From G963720515 sp963720515 (GTDB taxonomy: Bacteria > Actinomycetota > Thermoleophilia > Gaiellales > Gaiellaceae): 64,000 nucleotides of DNA. Positions 55,452 to 64,000 of this stretch are shown one piece after another. The stretch covers positions 620,001 through 684,000 of the forward strand of contig OY970397.1 of NCBI GenBank assembly GCA_963720515.1, given 5' to 3'. The translations under genes and the position numbers were made by a program. The first letter of the stretch is position 1. Each line of letters starts with the position of its first letter. The notes below the pieces were generated by a model. The model saw only the letters and a program-made list of their open reading frames with translations, was not told the origin of the DNA and ran no database searches.

Positions 55452-56818
55452 GCCGGCTCCCGATCCGGCTCCGACTGACGCTCGCCTTCGCGCTCGCGAT
55501 GGCCGCGCTCCTCTGCGCCGCCGGGTGGCTCACGTACCGCCATGTCGCGGCCGACCTCGAGCGCTCGCTCGACCAGAGCCTCCGCTCGCGCGCGCAGGAT
55601 CTCTCCACGCTCGTGGCCGACGGCGGCTCCGTTGCGCCGACGACGGGCGCGCTCGTCGAGCGGGGCGAGTCGTTCGCCCAGGTCGTGGACCCAAACGGCC
55701 GCGTGCTCGACGCCACCCGGCCGCTGGACGGCGCGGCGCTCCTCACGGCGGCCGAGCTCGCGCGCGCACGCGAGCGGCCCGTGTTCACGAACCGTCCGTC
55801 CGTGCCGGGGCTCGACGAGCCCGCGCGGCTCCTCGCGGTTCCGCGTCGAGGGCCGTGTGCTCGTCGTAGGGGCCACGCGCGAGAACCGCGCCGAGACCCT
55901 GTCGAGCCTCCGCGCCGCGTTCCTCATCGGCGGGCCGCTCGCGCTCGTCCTCGCGTCGCTGGGCGGCTTCGCGCTCGCGACCGCGGCGCTACGCCCGATC
56001 GAGGCGATGCGCCGCCGGGCCGAGGAGATCTCCGCGACATCCATCGAGGAGCGGCTGCCCGTGCCCGAGTCACGCGACGAGGTGGCGCGCCTCGCGGAGA
56101 CGCTGAACGAGATGCTCGGCCGGATCGAGGACGGCGTCGCGCGGGAGCGGCGCTTCGTCGCCGACGCGAGCCACGAGCTCCGAACGCCGCTCTCGCTCCT
56201 CAAGACCGAGCTCGAGCTCGCCCTCGCGCCCAGGCCGCTCGCCGGAGGAGCTGCGGGCGGCGATCGCGAGCGCCGCGCAGGAGAGCGACCGGCTCGGCCG
56301 GCTCGCGGAGGATCTCCTCGTCCTCGCACGCTCCGAGCAGGGCCGGCTGCCGCTTCGGCTCGAGCCGCTCGACCTGGGGGACGTGCTCGAGGACGTGGCC
56401 TCGCGGTTCGCGGGCCGGGCGGCCGCCGAGCAGCGGACGATCGCGGTCGAGGGCGAGACGCCGCTCGTCGTCGCGGCCGACCGGCTGCGGCTCGAGCAGG
56501 CGCTTCGGAACATGGTGGACAACGCCTTCCGCTACGGGAAGGGGGACATCCGGCTCGCCGCCGTGCAGCGGAACGGGTCGGTCGAGCTGCACGTGCGTGG
56601 ACGACGGCCCGGGCTTCCCGGCCGGCTTCGCCTCGCATGCGTTCGAGCGCTTCAGCCGCGGCGACGACGCCGGGGCGGCGGAGCCGAACGGCAGCGGCCT
56701 CGGCCTCGCCATCGTCGAGACGATCGCCTCCGCGCACGGCGGCACGGCCTCGGTCGCGAACCGGCCGGGCGGCGGGGCCGACGTCTGGGTCACGCTGGCA
56801 GCCGTAACTGGCCTTTAG
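55448..56818 (+). CDS. sensor histidine kinase (about three frame changes)
   Basis: About 455 residues: membrane helix (LTLAFALAMAALLCAAGWLT), extracytoplasmic loop, second helix (AAFLIGGPLALVLASLGGFA), HAMP (ALRPIEAMRRRAEEIS), HisKA with phospho-His in ADASHELRTPL, and HATPase with N box RNMVDNAFRYG, DDGPGFP and GSGLGLAIVETIA. The coding frame changes near 55,840, 56,245 and 56,600; all parts fit the family. GTG 55448 is coupled to the response regulator. Confidence 0.88.
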   Translation: MSRLPIRLRLTLAFALAMAALLCAAGWLTYRHVAADLERSLDQSLRSRAQDLSTLVADGGSVAPTTGALVERGESFAQVVDPNGRVLDATRPLDGAALLTAAELARARERPVFTNRPSVPGLDEPARLLAVPRRGPCARRRGHAREPRRDPVEPPRRVPHRRAARARPRVAGRLRARDRGATPDRGDAPPGRGDLRDIHRGAAARARVTRRGGAPRGDAERDARPDRGRRRAGAALRRRREPRAPNAALAPQDRARARPRAQAARRRSCGRRSRAPRRRATGSAGSRRISSSSHAPSRAGCRFGSSRSTWGTCSRTWPRGSRAGRPPSSGRSRSRARRRSSSRPTGCGSSRRFGTWWTTPSATGRGTSGSPPCSGTGRSSCTCVDDGPGFPAGFASHAFERFSRGDDAGAAEPNGSGLGLAIVETIASAHGGTASVANRPGGGADVWVTLAAVTGL

Positions 56819-56860
56819 AGGCGCTGGCGCGAGCGGGACCCGGAGCTACTCTCAGTTCAG

Positions 56861-57853
56861 ATGGACGACGTCCAAAGCTTCATCGATGCGTTCCACGCCT
56901 TCGGCAACCACCTGGCGGCCGTCGGCTGGGGTGCGCTCGCGCTGGCGTGCATGTTCCACATCTTCCGCCTGACCGCGCGCTCGCGCGCGTGGCAGAACAT
57001 CCTCATCGCGTCCGCACCGAAGGCGCGGATCCCGTTCTGGAGCGTGTTCGGCGGCTACTGGGCGGGCGTCGCCGTCAACTCGATCTCGCCCGCGCGCGGC
57101 GGCGACATCGTCAAGGCGTACATCGTGAAGCACCGCGTGCAGGCGCTCTCGTACCCGACGATCGCATCCACGCTCCTCGTCGAGACGCTCTTCGACCTGG
57201 GCGTCGGAATCGTGCTGCTCCTCGTCGCGATCTCGAACGGCCTCCTCCCCGGGCTGCCCGACCTGCCCAACCTGCCCGCGTTCGACTGGTCGTTCGGCGT
57301 GCGCCACCCGCGGATCGCCCTGCTCATCTTCTCGGCCCTCCTCACGGCCGGGATCCTCGGGTACACCTGGGCGGCACGGCACGTGGCCTCGTTCCGGGAG
57401 AAGGTGCGGGCCGGGTTCGCGATCCTCGGCGACTGGCGCCGCTACGTGCGCGAGGTCGTCTCGTGGCAGTCGCTCTCCTGGGTCTTCCGGATCGCGGCCG
57501 TCTACTTCTTCCTGCGCGCGTTCCACATCCCGGCGACGTTCGACACGGTCGTCGCGGTGCTCGTCGTCGGCGGGCTCGCGACCGTCCTGCCGTTCACGCC
57601 CGGCGGCGCCGGAACGCAGCAGGCGGTCCTCGTCTTCGCGCTTTCCGGCTGGGCCTCCCGCAGTGCGGTGCTCTCCTTCAGCGTCGGGATGCAGCTCGCG
57701 ACGGTCGTCGTGAACGTCGTGATCGGCTTCGCCGCGATCCTGCTCATCCTCAGAACCCTCCGCTGGCGCGACAAGGCGCGACGGGACAAGGCCGCCGCGG
57801 CCGCTAACGCCGCGCCAGCGACCGTACGGTCTCGCTCAGCTCCTCCAGGCTGA
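56861..57853 (+). CDS. flippase-like membrane protein (LPG synthase transmembrane family)
   Basis: 330 residues with about eight hydrophobic segments and the family motifs FGGYWAGVAVNSISPARGGD, SLSWVFRIAAVYFFLRAF and LPFTPGGAGTQQA. These proteins resemble the membrane part of lysylphosphatidylglycerol synthase and probably move or modify lipids. ATG 56861. Its last 50 bases overlap the convergent response-regulator gene. Confidence 0.9.
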   Translation: MDDVQSFIDAFHAFGNHLAAVGWGALALACMFHIFRLTARSRAWQNILIASAPKARIPFWSVFGGYWAGVAVNSISPARGGDIVKAYIVKHRVQALSYPTIASTLLVETLFDLGVGIVLLLVAISNGLLPGLPDLPNLPAFDWSFGVRHPRIALLIFSALLTAGILGYTWAARHVASFREKVRAGFAILGDWRRYVREVVSWQSLSWVFRIAAVYFFLRAFHIPATFDTVVAVLVVGGLATVLPFTPGGAGTQQAVLVFALSGWASRSAVLSFSVGMQLATVVVNVVIGFAAILLILRTLRWRDKARRDKAAAAANAAPATVRSRSAPPG

Positions 57854-58169
57854 ACGGCTTGCCGATGTAGCCGTCGGCGAGCTGGTCCCAGTCCTCGCGC
57901 CGCTCCGCACTCCCGGTGAAGAGCGCGATCGGCATGTTCGGGTGCGATCCGCGGAGGCCGCGCGCGACCTCGAGGCCGTCGTCCAGGCCGAGGTGCACGT
58001 CGAGGATGACGAGCGACACGGGTCCCCCCGCGACTACCTCTGCGACCTCGCGCGCACTCGCCGCTTCCAGCACCCGATACCCCTCGAGCTCAAGGTTGAC
58101 CCTGCAGAGGAGCCGGAGCGCTGGATCGTCGTCCGCCACGAGGACCGCCAGCTGGCCCTGGCCGTCCAT
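57804..58169 (-). CDS. stand-alone response-regulator receiver
   Basis: 121 residues, one receiver domain only: acidic pocket VADDDPALRL, phospho-acceptor Asp in LVILDVHLG, Thr in ALFTGS, Lys in YIGKPFSLEEL. No output domain, so it would act by protein contact. ATG 58169. Overlaps the flippase-like gene tail to tail by 50 bases. Confidence 0.92.
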   Translation of the reverse strand: MDGQGQLAVLVADDDPALRLLCRVNLELEGYRVLEAASAREVAEVVAGGPVSLVILDVHLGLDDGLEVARGLRGSHPNMPIALFTGSAERREDWDQLADGYIGKPFSLEELSETVRSLARR

Positions 58170-58204
58170 TCTCAGGCGAGTGTAGCGCCGTTATCATCCA
58201 GAAC

Positions 58205-58804
58205 GTGGAGCGCACGGTCCGCACCGGGGAGCGGCAGACCTACGAGACTTCCGTCGCGCGGCTCTGGGAACGCCTGGGGATCGCGCTCCTCCGTCTCGAG
58301 CGCATCGCCGAGGCCACGCCCGAGCGGATCGTGTACGAGGCCGGCGGCGATCTGCCGTCCCTCCAGTACTCGCTCCACGCGAGCGCGGAGCTCGCCGTCG
58401 GCATCAAGGCGCCGAAGGCCGCCGAGAGCGCGCACGAGGAGCTTCTCCGCGCCCTCGCCCAGGCACGCGACGCGACCGCCGAGGTGGCCGCGGCCGTCGA
58501 GGACGAGGACGAGCTCTCGATCGAGCGGATGCTGCCCGAGTGGCGCGGCGCGCTCTTCCGCGTCCGGCTCGCCCGGCTCCGGGCCCTCGAGCGCTCGCCG
58601 CTCCAGCTTCCGGACGACGAGCCCGAGCGCGTCATGCCGCGCACGCCCGACGATCACGATCCGTCGCGCGCGGCCGTGACGGCGACCGTGCTCATCTTCT
58701 CGGGCGCCGCGCTCTTCACCGCGGGCGCCGTGCTCGCCGCCTGGCCGCTCTGGGCGGCGGGTCTCGCGCTCTTCGGCGGCGGCTTCATCCTCTTCCGGCC
58801 GTAA
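58205..58804 (+). CDS. hypothetical protein with C-terminal membrane segments
   Basis: 199 residues from GTG 58205. Helical soluble part (VARLWERLGIALLRLERIAE, SLQYSLHASAELAVG) and two adjoining C-terminal hydrophobic segments (TATVLIFSGAALFTAGAVLA, PLWAAGLALFGGGFILF). No family recognised. Divergent from the receiver gene, 35 bases apart. Confidence 0.7.
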   Translation: MERTVRTGERQTYETSVARLWERLGIALLRLERIAEATPERIVYEAGGDLPSLQYSLHASAELAVGIKAPKAAESAHEELLRALAQARDATAEVAAAVEDEDELSIERMLPEWRGALFRVRLARLRALERSPLQLPDDEPERVMPRTPDDHDPSRAAVTATVLIFSGAALFTAGAVLAAWPLWAAGLALFGGGFILFRP

Positions 58805-58848
58805 CCGCCGGTAAGCGCCGGCCGTTTACTCCGTGAAACGCCACGCCC

Positions 58849-59010
58849 ATGGCGGCACAACGCATCGACATGCGAGACCTCCTGCGGACAGCCCTACCTG
58901 CCCTCCTGCCCAAACCGCAGCCGAACTACCGTGCGCGCGCGTGGGAGAGCTTCGGGCCGGCTTTGGACAGGCACCTGGCGCTCAAGCGCCCGGCCCGCCC
59001 GCCGCGCTGA
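58849..59010 (+). CDS. possible 53-residue basic protein
   Basis: ATG 58849 to TGA 59010: MAAQRIDMRDLLRTALPALL then a Pro/Arg-rich end. It would overlap the 3' end of gltX on the other strand by 29 bases. No ribosome site is seen, so it may be chance. Confidence 0.2.
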   Translation: MAAQRIDMRDLLRTALPALLPKPQPNYRARAWESFGPALDRHLALKRPARPPR

Positions 59011-60247
59011 GGCGGGCGAGCGTCTCCTCGCGGCCGAGGAGCGCGATCGACTCGAAGAGGCCCGGCGACACGTTCGACCCGGTGACTGCGAGCCGGATCG
59101 GACCGAACGCCTTGCGCGGCTTCAGGTCGAGCCGCTCGGCGAGGCCGCGGAGGGCGGTCTCGATCGCCTCCGGGGTGAAGGGCTCCACCTGCGCCAGGAC
59201 CTGCTCGGCGTCGGCCACGATCGCGCGCTGGCCGTCGAACGCGTCGAGGTCGGGCTCCGCGCGCGTGAAGAAGAAACCCGCAAACTCGGGGAACTCGCCG
59301 AGCGTCGCGATCTTCTCCTGTACGAGCGGCGCCGCCGCTCGTATGGTCGGCTCGTCGCCCCCGAAGCCGGTTTCGCTGAGGTAGGAGACGAGCCGGTCCG
59401 CGTAGTCCTCCGCGGAGAGGTTGCGCAGGTAGACGCCGTTCAGCCACTCGAGCTTCGCGTAGTCGAAGGTCGCCGCGCTGTTCCCGACCCGGTCGAGGTC
59501 GAACCCGGCGACGAGCTCCTTCGGCGGGATCACGGTCGTCTCGGCGTCGAGGCTCCAGCCGAGCAGCGCGAGGTAGTTCATGAGCGCCTCCGGTAGGTAG
59601 CCGGCCGCGCGGAACTCCTCGACCGACACCGCGCCGTGGCGCTTCGAGAGCTTGCGGCCGTCCTCGCCGAGGACGTTCGGCACGTGCGCGTAGCGCGGGA
59701 GCGGCGCGCCGACCGCCTCGAGGATTCGGATCTGCTTGGGCGTGTTGGAGACGTGGTCCTCGCCGCGGATCACGTCCGTGATCGCGTCGTCGGCGTCGTC
59801 CACGGGCGAGGCGAAGTTGTACGTCGGCCGGCCGTCCGAGCGTAGGAGCACGACGTCCTCGAGCTTCTCGTTCGGGAACTCGATGCGTCCGCGGACGACG
59901 TCGTCCCACACGGTCGTGCCCTCGTCCGGCATGCGGAAGCGGATCGCACCGTCGTCCTCGTAGGCGTGGCCCTCCTCGACCAACCGGTGGGCGACCTCCT
60001 GGTGGCGCTCGAGCCGGTCGAGCTGGAACGCGACGTCGCCGTCCCAGTCGAGCCCGAGCCATTCGAGCGACCGCTGGATCTGCTCGACCGATTCCGCGAC
60101 CTCGCGGCTCATGTCCGTGTTCTCGATGCGGAGCAGGAACTCGCCGCCCTCGTGGCGCGCGAAGAGCCAGTTGAAGAGCGCCGTCCGGACGCCGCCGATA
60201 TGGAGGAAGCCGGTCGGGCTCGGCGCGAAGCGGACTCGCGGGGGCAC
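58982..60247 (-). CDS. gltX: glutamate--tRNA ligase
   Basis: Charges tRNA-Glu (and, in organisms without GlnRS, tRNA-Gln). Class I motifs: HIGH-type PTGFLHIGGVRTALF near the N-terminus and KMSKS-type KLSKRHG; between them RIENTDMSREV and YNFASPVDDADDAITDVIRG. At 421 residues it is on the short side for the family, mainly in the anticodon-binding region. GTG start at 60247, 18 bases from the divergent nfo gene. Confidence 0.95.
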   Translation of the reverse strand: MPPRVRFAPSPTGFLHIGGVRTALFNWLFARHEGGEFLLRIENTDMSREVAESVEQIQRSLEWLGLDWDGDVAFQLDRLERHQEVAHRLVEEGHAYEDDGAIRFRMPDEGTTVWDDVVRGRIEFPNEKLEDVVLLRSDGRPTYNFASPVDDADDAITDVIRGEDHVSNTPKQIRILEAVGAPLPRYAHVPNVLGEDGRKLSKRHGAVSVEEFRAAGYLPEALMNYLALLGWSLDAETTVIPPKELVAGFDLDRVGNSAATFDYAKLEWLNGVYLRNLSAEDYADRLVSYLSETGFGGDEPTIRAAAPLVQEKIATLGEFPEFAGFFFTRAEPDLDAFDGQRAIVADAEQVLAQVEPFTPEAIETALRGLAERLDLKPRKAFGPIRLAVTGSNVSPGLFESIALLGREETLARLSAAGGPGA

Positions 60248-60265
60248 CTCAGTAGGCTAACCGCC

Positions 60266-61121
60266 GTGCAGCCCGGCGCTCATGTCTCGACCGCGGGTGG
60301 GATCCACACGGCGATCGACCGCGCCGAGGCGATCGGCGCCGAGTCCGTCCAGATCTTCACGCAGAGCCCGCGCGCCTGGCGGCCGACCGCGCATCCCGAG
60401 GAGAACCTGGCGCGGTTCCGCGAGCGGCGCGCCGAGGCCGGCATCGGCGGCGTTCTTGCCCACGCGATCTATCTCATCAACCTGGCCTCGCCCGAGGACG
60501 AGCTCTACGAGAAGTCGGTCGCGACGCTCGAGACGACGATGGATGTCGCCTGCGCGATCGAGGCGGATGGCGTCGTCTTCCACGTGGGGTCGCACCTGGG
60601 CGCGGGGCTCTCGGCCGGCTTGGACCGCGCCGTCCCGGCGATGGAGCGCGCGCTCGAGCACTGCAACGACCGGACCTGGCTCCTCGTGGAGAACTCGGCC
60701 GGCACGGGGGCCACGATCGGCCGCTCGATCGACGAGCTGGCGGAGATCTTCCGGCGCGATCTCGCACCCCCGGCTCGGGCTCTGCCTCGACTCGTGCCAC
60801 CTGTGGGTGTCCGGCGTGGATGTGACCGACCCGGCCGCGCTGGACGCGATGGTCGCGCAGGTCGACGCGGAGATCGGCCTCGACCGCCTGCGCGCGCTGC
60901 ACGTGAACGACGCAGCCGAGGGCCTCGGCACGAACCGCGACCGCCACGCGAACATCGGCCAGGGCGTCCTCGGCAAGAAGCTGGCGGTGTTCCTCGGCCA
61001 TCCGGCGTTCAAGGACCTTCCGGCGGTCGCGGAAACCCCGGGCCCGGACGGCCACGGCCCGGACACAGCCGAGATGAAGCGGTTCAAGAAGCTCGTCGCG
61101 GCCGGCGCCGCCGCGCGCTAA
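60266..61121 (+). CDS. nfo: endonuclease IV (AP endonuclease; one frame change)
   Basis: Cuts DNA at abasic sites. Xylose-isomerase-like fold with the nine metal ligands expected: GAHVSTAGGI, IFTQSPRAW, FHVGSHLG, LLVENSAGTG, then after a frame change near 60,770 LCLDSCHLWVSG, LHVNDAAEGLGTNRDRHANI. GTG 60266. Both halves are intact in sense, so the shift is likely an error. Confidence 0.9.
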
Positions 61122-61168
61122 CGGACGACCTTCCGGGCACGGCCGTTTCGGGCACCACGAACCCCGGC

Positions 61169-61247
61169 TGTGTTGCATCACTCAGGCCAGCGCCGCCACT
61201 GTCCGCGCCGGAGCAAGCCGAGCGGGTCGCGCGGGTGATGCAACACA
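61169..61247. other. 13-bp inverted repeat enclosing a GC-rich loop
   Basis: TGTGTTGCATCAC and GTGATGCAACACA are perfect complements 53 bases apart, lying between convergent nfo and the lysozyme-like gene. It may be a small RNA, a paired terminator or an operator. Confidence 0.5.
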
Positions 61248-61299
61248 AGCGGTCGTTTGTGGGGCCCTCCGCAGACCAGGTGGACCGGACAGCGCGCGG

Positions 61300-62040
61300 C
61301 TAGCCGCGCGCGAGGACGTCGAACGTGTCCTTGCCGGCCTTGCCGTCGATCTCGAGCTTGTTGCGCCGCTGGAAGTCCTTGACCGCGGTCTCGAGCTTCA
61401 CGCCGAAGAACGGGCCCGGATTGATGCCGAACGTGTCCCACACTCCGGGCGCGTGCTTGTCGAACCACGCCTTCAGCTTCACCTTGAGGTCGGTGACGCG
61501 CCGGCCGCGCTTGCCGCGCTTCAGCACCGGCTGCGGCGCGGTGCCGAGGAGCGACTGGAACATCGCGAAGCGCGCGAGCACCGAGGCGCCGTAGTCGCCG
61601 CCGGTCGTGCGCGCGTCCGGGTCGCCGTGCTCCTGGAGCCCCTTGAGCGCGCCTCCTGCGCCGGCGTTGTACGCCGAGAGCCCGAACTTGAGCCGGCGGG
61701 ACTGGGGCACGCCCTTCCCCGCCCCGAAGGTGATGTTCGACGCGAGCAGGCTCCCCGCGTGGTCGGCCGCCTTGGGAATCGGAGGCTTCTTTCCGGCGCC
61801 GGACGCGCCCACGCGCGCGAGGAAGTCCTGGTGCGAGCGGTCGTCGATCTGGAAGAGGCCGCGCCCGTGACCGCCGTCGCCGACGACGTCGTTCATGTCC
61901 GTCTCCTGTGACGCGATCGCCAGGAGGATCCCTGCGGGCAGCGTCTTGTCCGCCTCGACCGACGCCATGATCCGATCCCAGCCCTTGCGCTGGGCGCGGT
62001 CGAGCTCGGCGGCAAGCTCGGCACGAGTAAAGGGCCTCAT
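61300..62040 (-). CDS. lysozyme-like transglycosylase with peptidoglycan-binding domain
   Basis: 246 residues. N-terminal SLT/goose-lysozyme-like domain: catalytic Glu candidate in ILLAIASQETDMND, GHGRGLFQID, FGLSAYNAGAGGALKGL; C-terminal peptidoglycan-binding domain (VTDLKVKLKAWF, VKLETAVKDFQRRNKLEIDG). No signal peptide is visible from ATG 62040, which is unusual for a wall enzyme; phage-type lysozymes share that trait. Confidence 0.83.
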   Translation of the reverse strand: MRPFTRAELAAELDRAQRKGWDRIMASVEADKTLPAGILLAIASQETDMNDVVGDGGHGRGLFQIDDRSHQDFLARVGASGAGKKPPIPKAADHAGSLLASNITFGAGKGVPQSRRLKFGLSAYNAGAGGALKGLQEHGDPDARTTGGDYGASVLARFAMFQSLLGTAPQPVLKRGKRGRRVTDLKVKLKAWFDKHAPGVWDTFGINPGPFFGVKLETAVKDFQRRNKLEIDGKAGKDTFDVLARG

Positions 62041-62051
62041 CGGCCCTCAGC

Positions 62052-62465
62052 TTAATCCTGCGGCTCGACGCGCGCGATGACGCGGAATGTCGGGCTTCCC
62101 TGCGGAAGCTCGAAGAACTCGGGGTTGACGCAGCCGAGCCGGTCGGTGCGGTGCTCGTAGCAGCTCGACACCTCGGCCCTGCACATCGGAAGCGGCTGGC
62201 GCTGCGCCTTCACGGCGCCGAACCCGGAGCGGCCCCGCTGGGCCTTCGTGAGGAGCTCGAGGTCGATCTCGACGTCGAACACCTTCTGCATGCAGCCGAC
62301 GTAGGTGCGCCCGTGCTCCTCGTACGCATAGAGGAACGGACACGAGCTCTCGAGGCAGGCGCCCGGGTGGACGACCTTGTCGCAGTGAACTTCGCAGCGC
62401 CGGCACTCGGTCTCGTCCTGCGGCCGCAGGGGCAGGTCGGTGATGACCCGGAGCTGGCGTTCCAC
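62052..62465 (-). CDS. Cys-rich protein of unknown function
   Basis: About 137 residues with nine or more Cys in pairs (CRRCEVHCDK, GACLESSCPFLYAY, YVGCMQKVF, MCRAEVSSCYEH, GCVNPEFFEL), suggestive of zinc or iron-sulfur sites. Start is uncertain: GTG 62465 fits the conserved-looking part; TTG 62501 is possible. Eleven bases upstream of the lysozyme-like gene on the same strand. Confidence 0.65.
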   Translation of the reverse strand: MERQLRVITDLPLRPQDETECRRCEVHCDKVVHPGACLESSCPFLYAYEEHGRTYVGCMQKVFDVEIDLELLTKAQRGRSGFGAVKAQRQPLPMCRAEVSSCYEHRTDRLGCVNPEFFELPQGSPTFRVIARVEPQD

Positions 62466-62541
62466 TACGAGGATTTTGGGGGAGCCGTCCAGACCTCGCA
62501 AGACTTGACAGGCCCCCTCGACAGGTGTAGGCGAGCCCTGT

Positions 62542-63273
62542 TTACGTCTCGCCAGTGAGGCGCCGGACGATATTCAGGACGTCCATCGGCGTGAACGCCT
62601 CGAAGTCCGGGTCCGCCCCGCGCCTGTCGTCGTCGGCGGCGAACCAGAACGCCTGGACGGTCCTCATCCCGAGCGCCTTCGCGCCGCCGATGTCCGCGTA
62701 GCGGCGGTCGCCGACGAATAGGGCGCGCTCCGGCTCGGCGCCGAGCCCGGCGAGCGCGGTCTCGAACGGGAGCGGGTGCGGCTTGCGCTTCCCCACCGCC
62801 GAGGAGAAGACCGAGACGTCGAGCCGCTCGGCGAGCCCCATGCGCTCGAGGTCCTCGCGGAGCAGCCATTCGGGGTCGAAGGCGTTCGACACCAGGCCGG
62901 TGCGCAGGCCGCGCGCGCGGAGCGCGTCGAGGAGCGCGTGCGTCTGCGCGCCCATGACGCGGGCGGGCGCCCAGGCGGCGTGCTCCGCCGTCAGAAACCG
63001 GTTCAGCTCGTCGTCCGTGACCTCCGCGCCGAAGTCCGCGAGCACCTCCCGGATCATCCCCGGGTACTCGACCTCATCGAGCGAATCCGGCTGGAAGAGG
63101 AGCGGAAGGTAGTGCTCGCGGAAGCGCTCGGCGCTCGCCTCGGCGGTCGGCAGCCCGTCGCCCGGGCGTCCCACGGCGGCGAGTCCCGCGGCCCAGCCGG
63201 CCTCGAGAAGCTCGGGGTCGAAGTCGAAATGGAAGAGCGTGTCGCCCCAGTCGAAGAGCACGGCGTCAAGCAT
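62542..63273 (-). CDS. HAD-superfamily hydrolase
   Basis: 243 residues. Motif I is altered: FDWGDTLFHF (DxG where DxD is usual, with the nucleophile Asp kept), motif II GLVSNAF, Lys motif VGKRKPHP, motif III FVGDRRYADIGGAKALG. The DxG form is frequent in haloacid-dehalogenase-like subgroups. ATG 63273. Phosphatase or dehalogenase; substrate unknown. Confidence 0.88.
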   Translation of the reverse strand: MLDAVLFDWGDTLFHFDFDPELLEAGWAAGLAAVGRPGDGLPTAEASAERFREHYLPLLFQPDSLDEVEYPGMIREVLADFGAEVTDDELNRFLTAEHAAWAPARVMGAQTHALLDALRARGLRTGLVSNAFDPEWLLREDLERMGLAERLDVSVFSSAVGKRKPHPLPFETALAGLGAEPERALFVGDRRYADIGGAKALGMRTVQAFWFAADDDRRGADPDFEAFTPMDVLNIVRRLTGET

Positions 63274-63299
63274 TCGGTAGAGGGTAGGGTGCGGGCGAG

Positions 63300-64000
63300 G
63301 TGGTGCGCAAAACCCTCTACGCGCTCCTCGCGCTCGGACCCCTCACCATCGCGCTCGACAGGCTCACGGACGTGGGCGAGATGACGCTCTTCGTCATCGC
63401 GGCGATCGCGCTCATCCCGCTCGCGTGGCTGATCGGCGAGGCGACCGAGCACGCGGCCCACCACACGGGCCCCGGCATCGGCGGCTTCCTGAACGCGACG
63501 TTCGGGAACGCGCCCGAGCTCATCATCGCGCTGATCGCGGTGAACGAGGGGCTGACCGAGGTCGTGCGCGGCTCGCTCACCGGCTCGGTGGTCGGGAACC
63601 TCCTCCTCGTCCTCGGCTTCTCGCTCGCGGTCGGCCCGGCCGGGCGCATCAACCGCGAGTCGAGCCTCGTCTCGATGGCGCTCGTCGCCTTCGCGACCGT
63701 GCTCTTCCTCGTCGTCTCGATCCCCGGCTGGGACGGCGACCCGGACCGCCACTCGCTCGCGGTCCTCACGCTGCCGATCGCGATCGTGCTCCTCATCGTG
63801 TACGTGGGCGTGACGTGGTTCACGCTGCGACGCCATCGCGCGGCGCACACACCGGCGGAGGCGAGCGAGGACTCGTGGTCCTTCGCGCACGCGCTCGTCG
63901 TCCTCGGCGCGGCGACCGTTGTCACCGCGTTCGTCGCCGAGACGCTCGTCCACACGCTCGAGGTCTTCGCCGAGAAGGCGCATCTCTCGGACTTCTTCGT
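63300..64000 (+). CDS. calcium/proton antiporter, CAX family (3' end off the window)
   Basis: Opens at GTG 63300 and is still in frame at the window edge (234 residues). The first c-region repeat is complete (GGFLNATFGNAPELIIALIA), and at least five membrane helices are present with an acidic/His loop between (VTWFTLRRHRAAHTP). Exports Ca2+ in exchange for H+. Divergent from the HAD gene. Confidence 0.92.
   Translation, partial: MVRKTLYALLALGPLTIALDRLTDVGEMTLFVIAAIALIPLAWLIGEATEHAAHHTGPGIGGFLNATFGNAPELIIALIAVNEGLTEVVRGSLTGSVVGNLLLVLGFSLAVGPAGRINRESSLVSMALVAFATVLFLVVSIPGWDGDPDRHSLAVLTLPIAIVLLIVYVGVTWFTLRRHRAAHTPAEASEDSWSFAHALVVLGAATVVTAFVAETLVHTLEVFAEKAHLSDFF

Noticed and set aside
61169..61247. 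Calling the inverted repeat a terminator
   Set aside because: The 53-base spacing and lack of a T-run do not fit; kept as unexplained.

Overview
The window is GC-rich bacterial chromosome. Gene content, the frequent GTG starts and the order of the tRNA-synthetase genes point to a high-GC actinobacterium. Protein style (Ala/Arg/Glu-rich, Gaiella/Solirubrobacter-like) suggests class Thermoleophilia, but that placement is an inference from memory. About 60 protein genes, two complete tRNAs (Gln-CTG, Glu-CTC) and a probable 6S RNA are visible.

Layout. 0-14 kb: an ABC exporter pair, then a translation/RNA block on the minus strand (alaS, a SigB/F-type sigma factor with a degenerate RsbW-like partner, mnmA, 6S RNA, envelope genes, a DivIVA-like coiled-coil protein, aspS, hisS, a metallo-beta-lactamase-fold hydrolase). 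The order hisS-aspS-6S-mnmA-alaS resembles Bacillus subtilis. 14-19 kb: histidine degradation (hutH-hutU-hutI, overlapping or close), an MFS exporter on the other strand, and 5.6 kb further on a glutamate formimidoyltransferase that can complete the pathway. 20-24 kb: one very large secreted zinc metalloprotease whose reading frame is broken many times. 25-31 kb: DsbA-like/VKOR disulfide-forming pair, a heterodimeric ABC exporter with one degenerate ATP site, and a YpfJ-like peptidase homologue that lacks the catalytic Glu.

31.7-52 kb is an accessory region. Two segments of about 5 kb are each bracketed by a complete tRNA gene and a second copy of that tRNA's 3' end: tRNA-Gln with an 83-bp repeat, 81/83 identical; tRNA-Glu with an 18-bp exact repeat. 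Each holds one very large signalling ATPase (a cyclase-AAA-TPR protein; a LuxR-type LAL regulator), secreted proteins and no integrase. Two more tRNA 3'-end-like fragments lie on the minus strand at 43.0 and 51.9 kb. Between and beyond them are a vanadium-haloperoxidase-type enzyme, alpha/beta hydrolases, an HD-GYP protein, an orphan RES-domain protein, CorA and several small proteins.

52-64 kb returns to backbone: a DHFR-family reductase, a beta-propeller protein, a PepSY/response regulator/histidine kinase set, a flippase-like membrane protein, gltX, nfo, a lysozyme-like protein, a HAD hydrolase and the start of a Ca2+/H+ antiporter.

A caution applies throughout. At least a dozen otherwise well-preserved backbone genes, including essential aspS and hisS, contain single-base frame changes. 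Such genes cannot all be dead, so sequencing or assembly indels are the likeliest cause. The large genes of the 31.7-47 kb region are intact.
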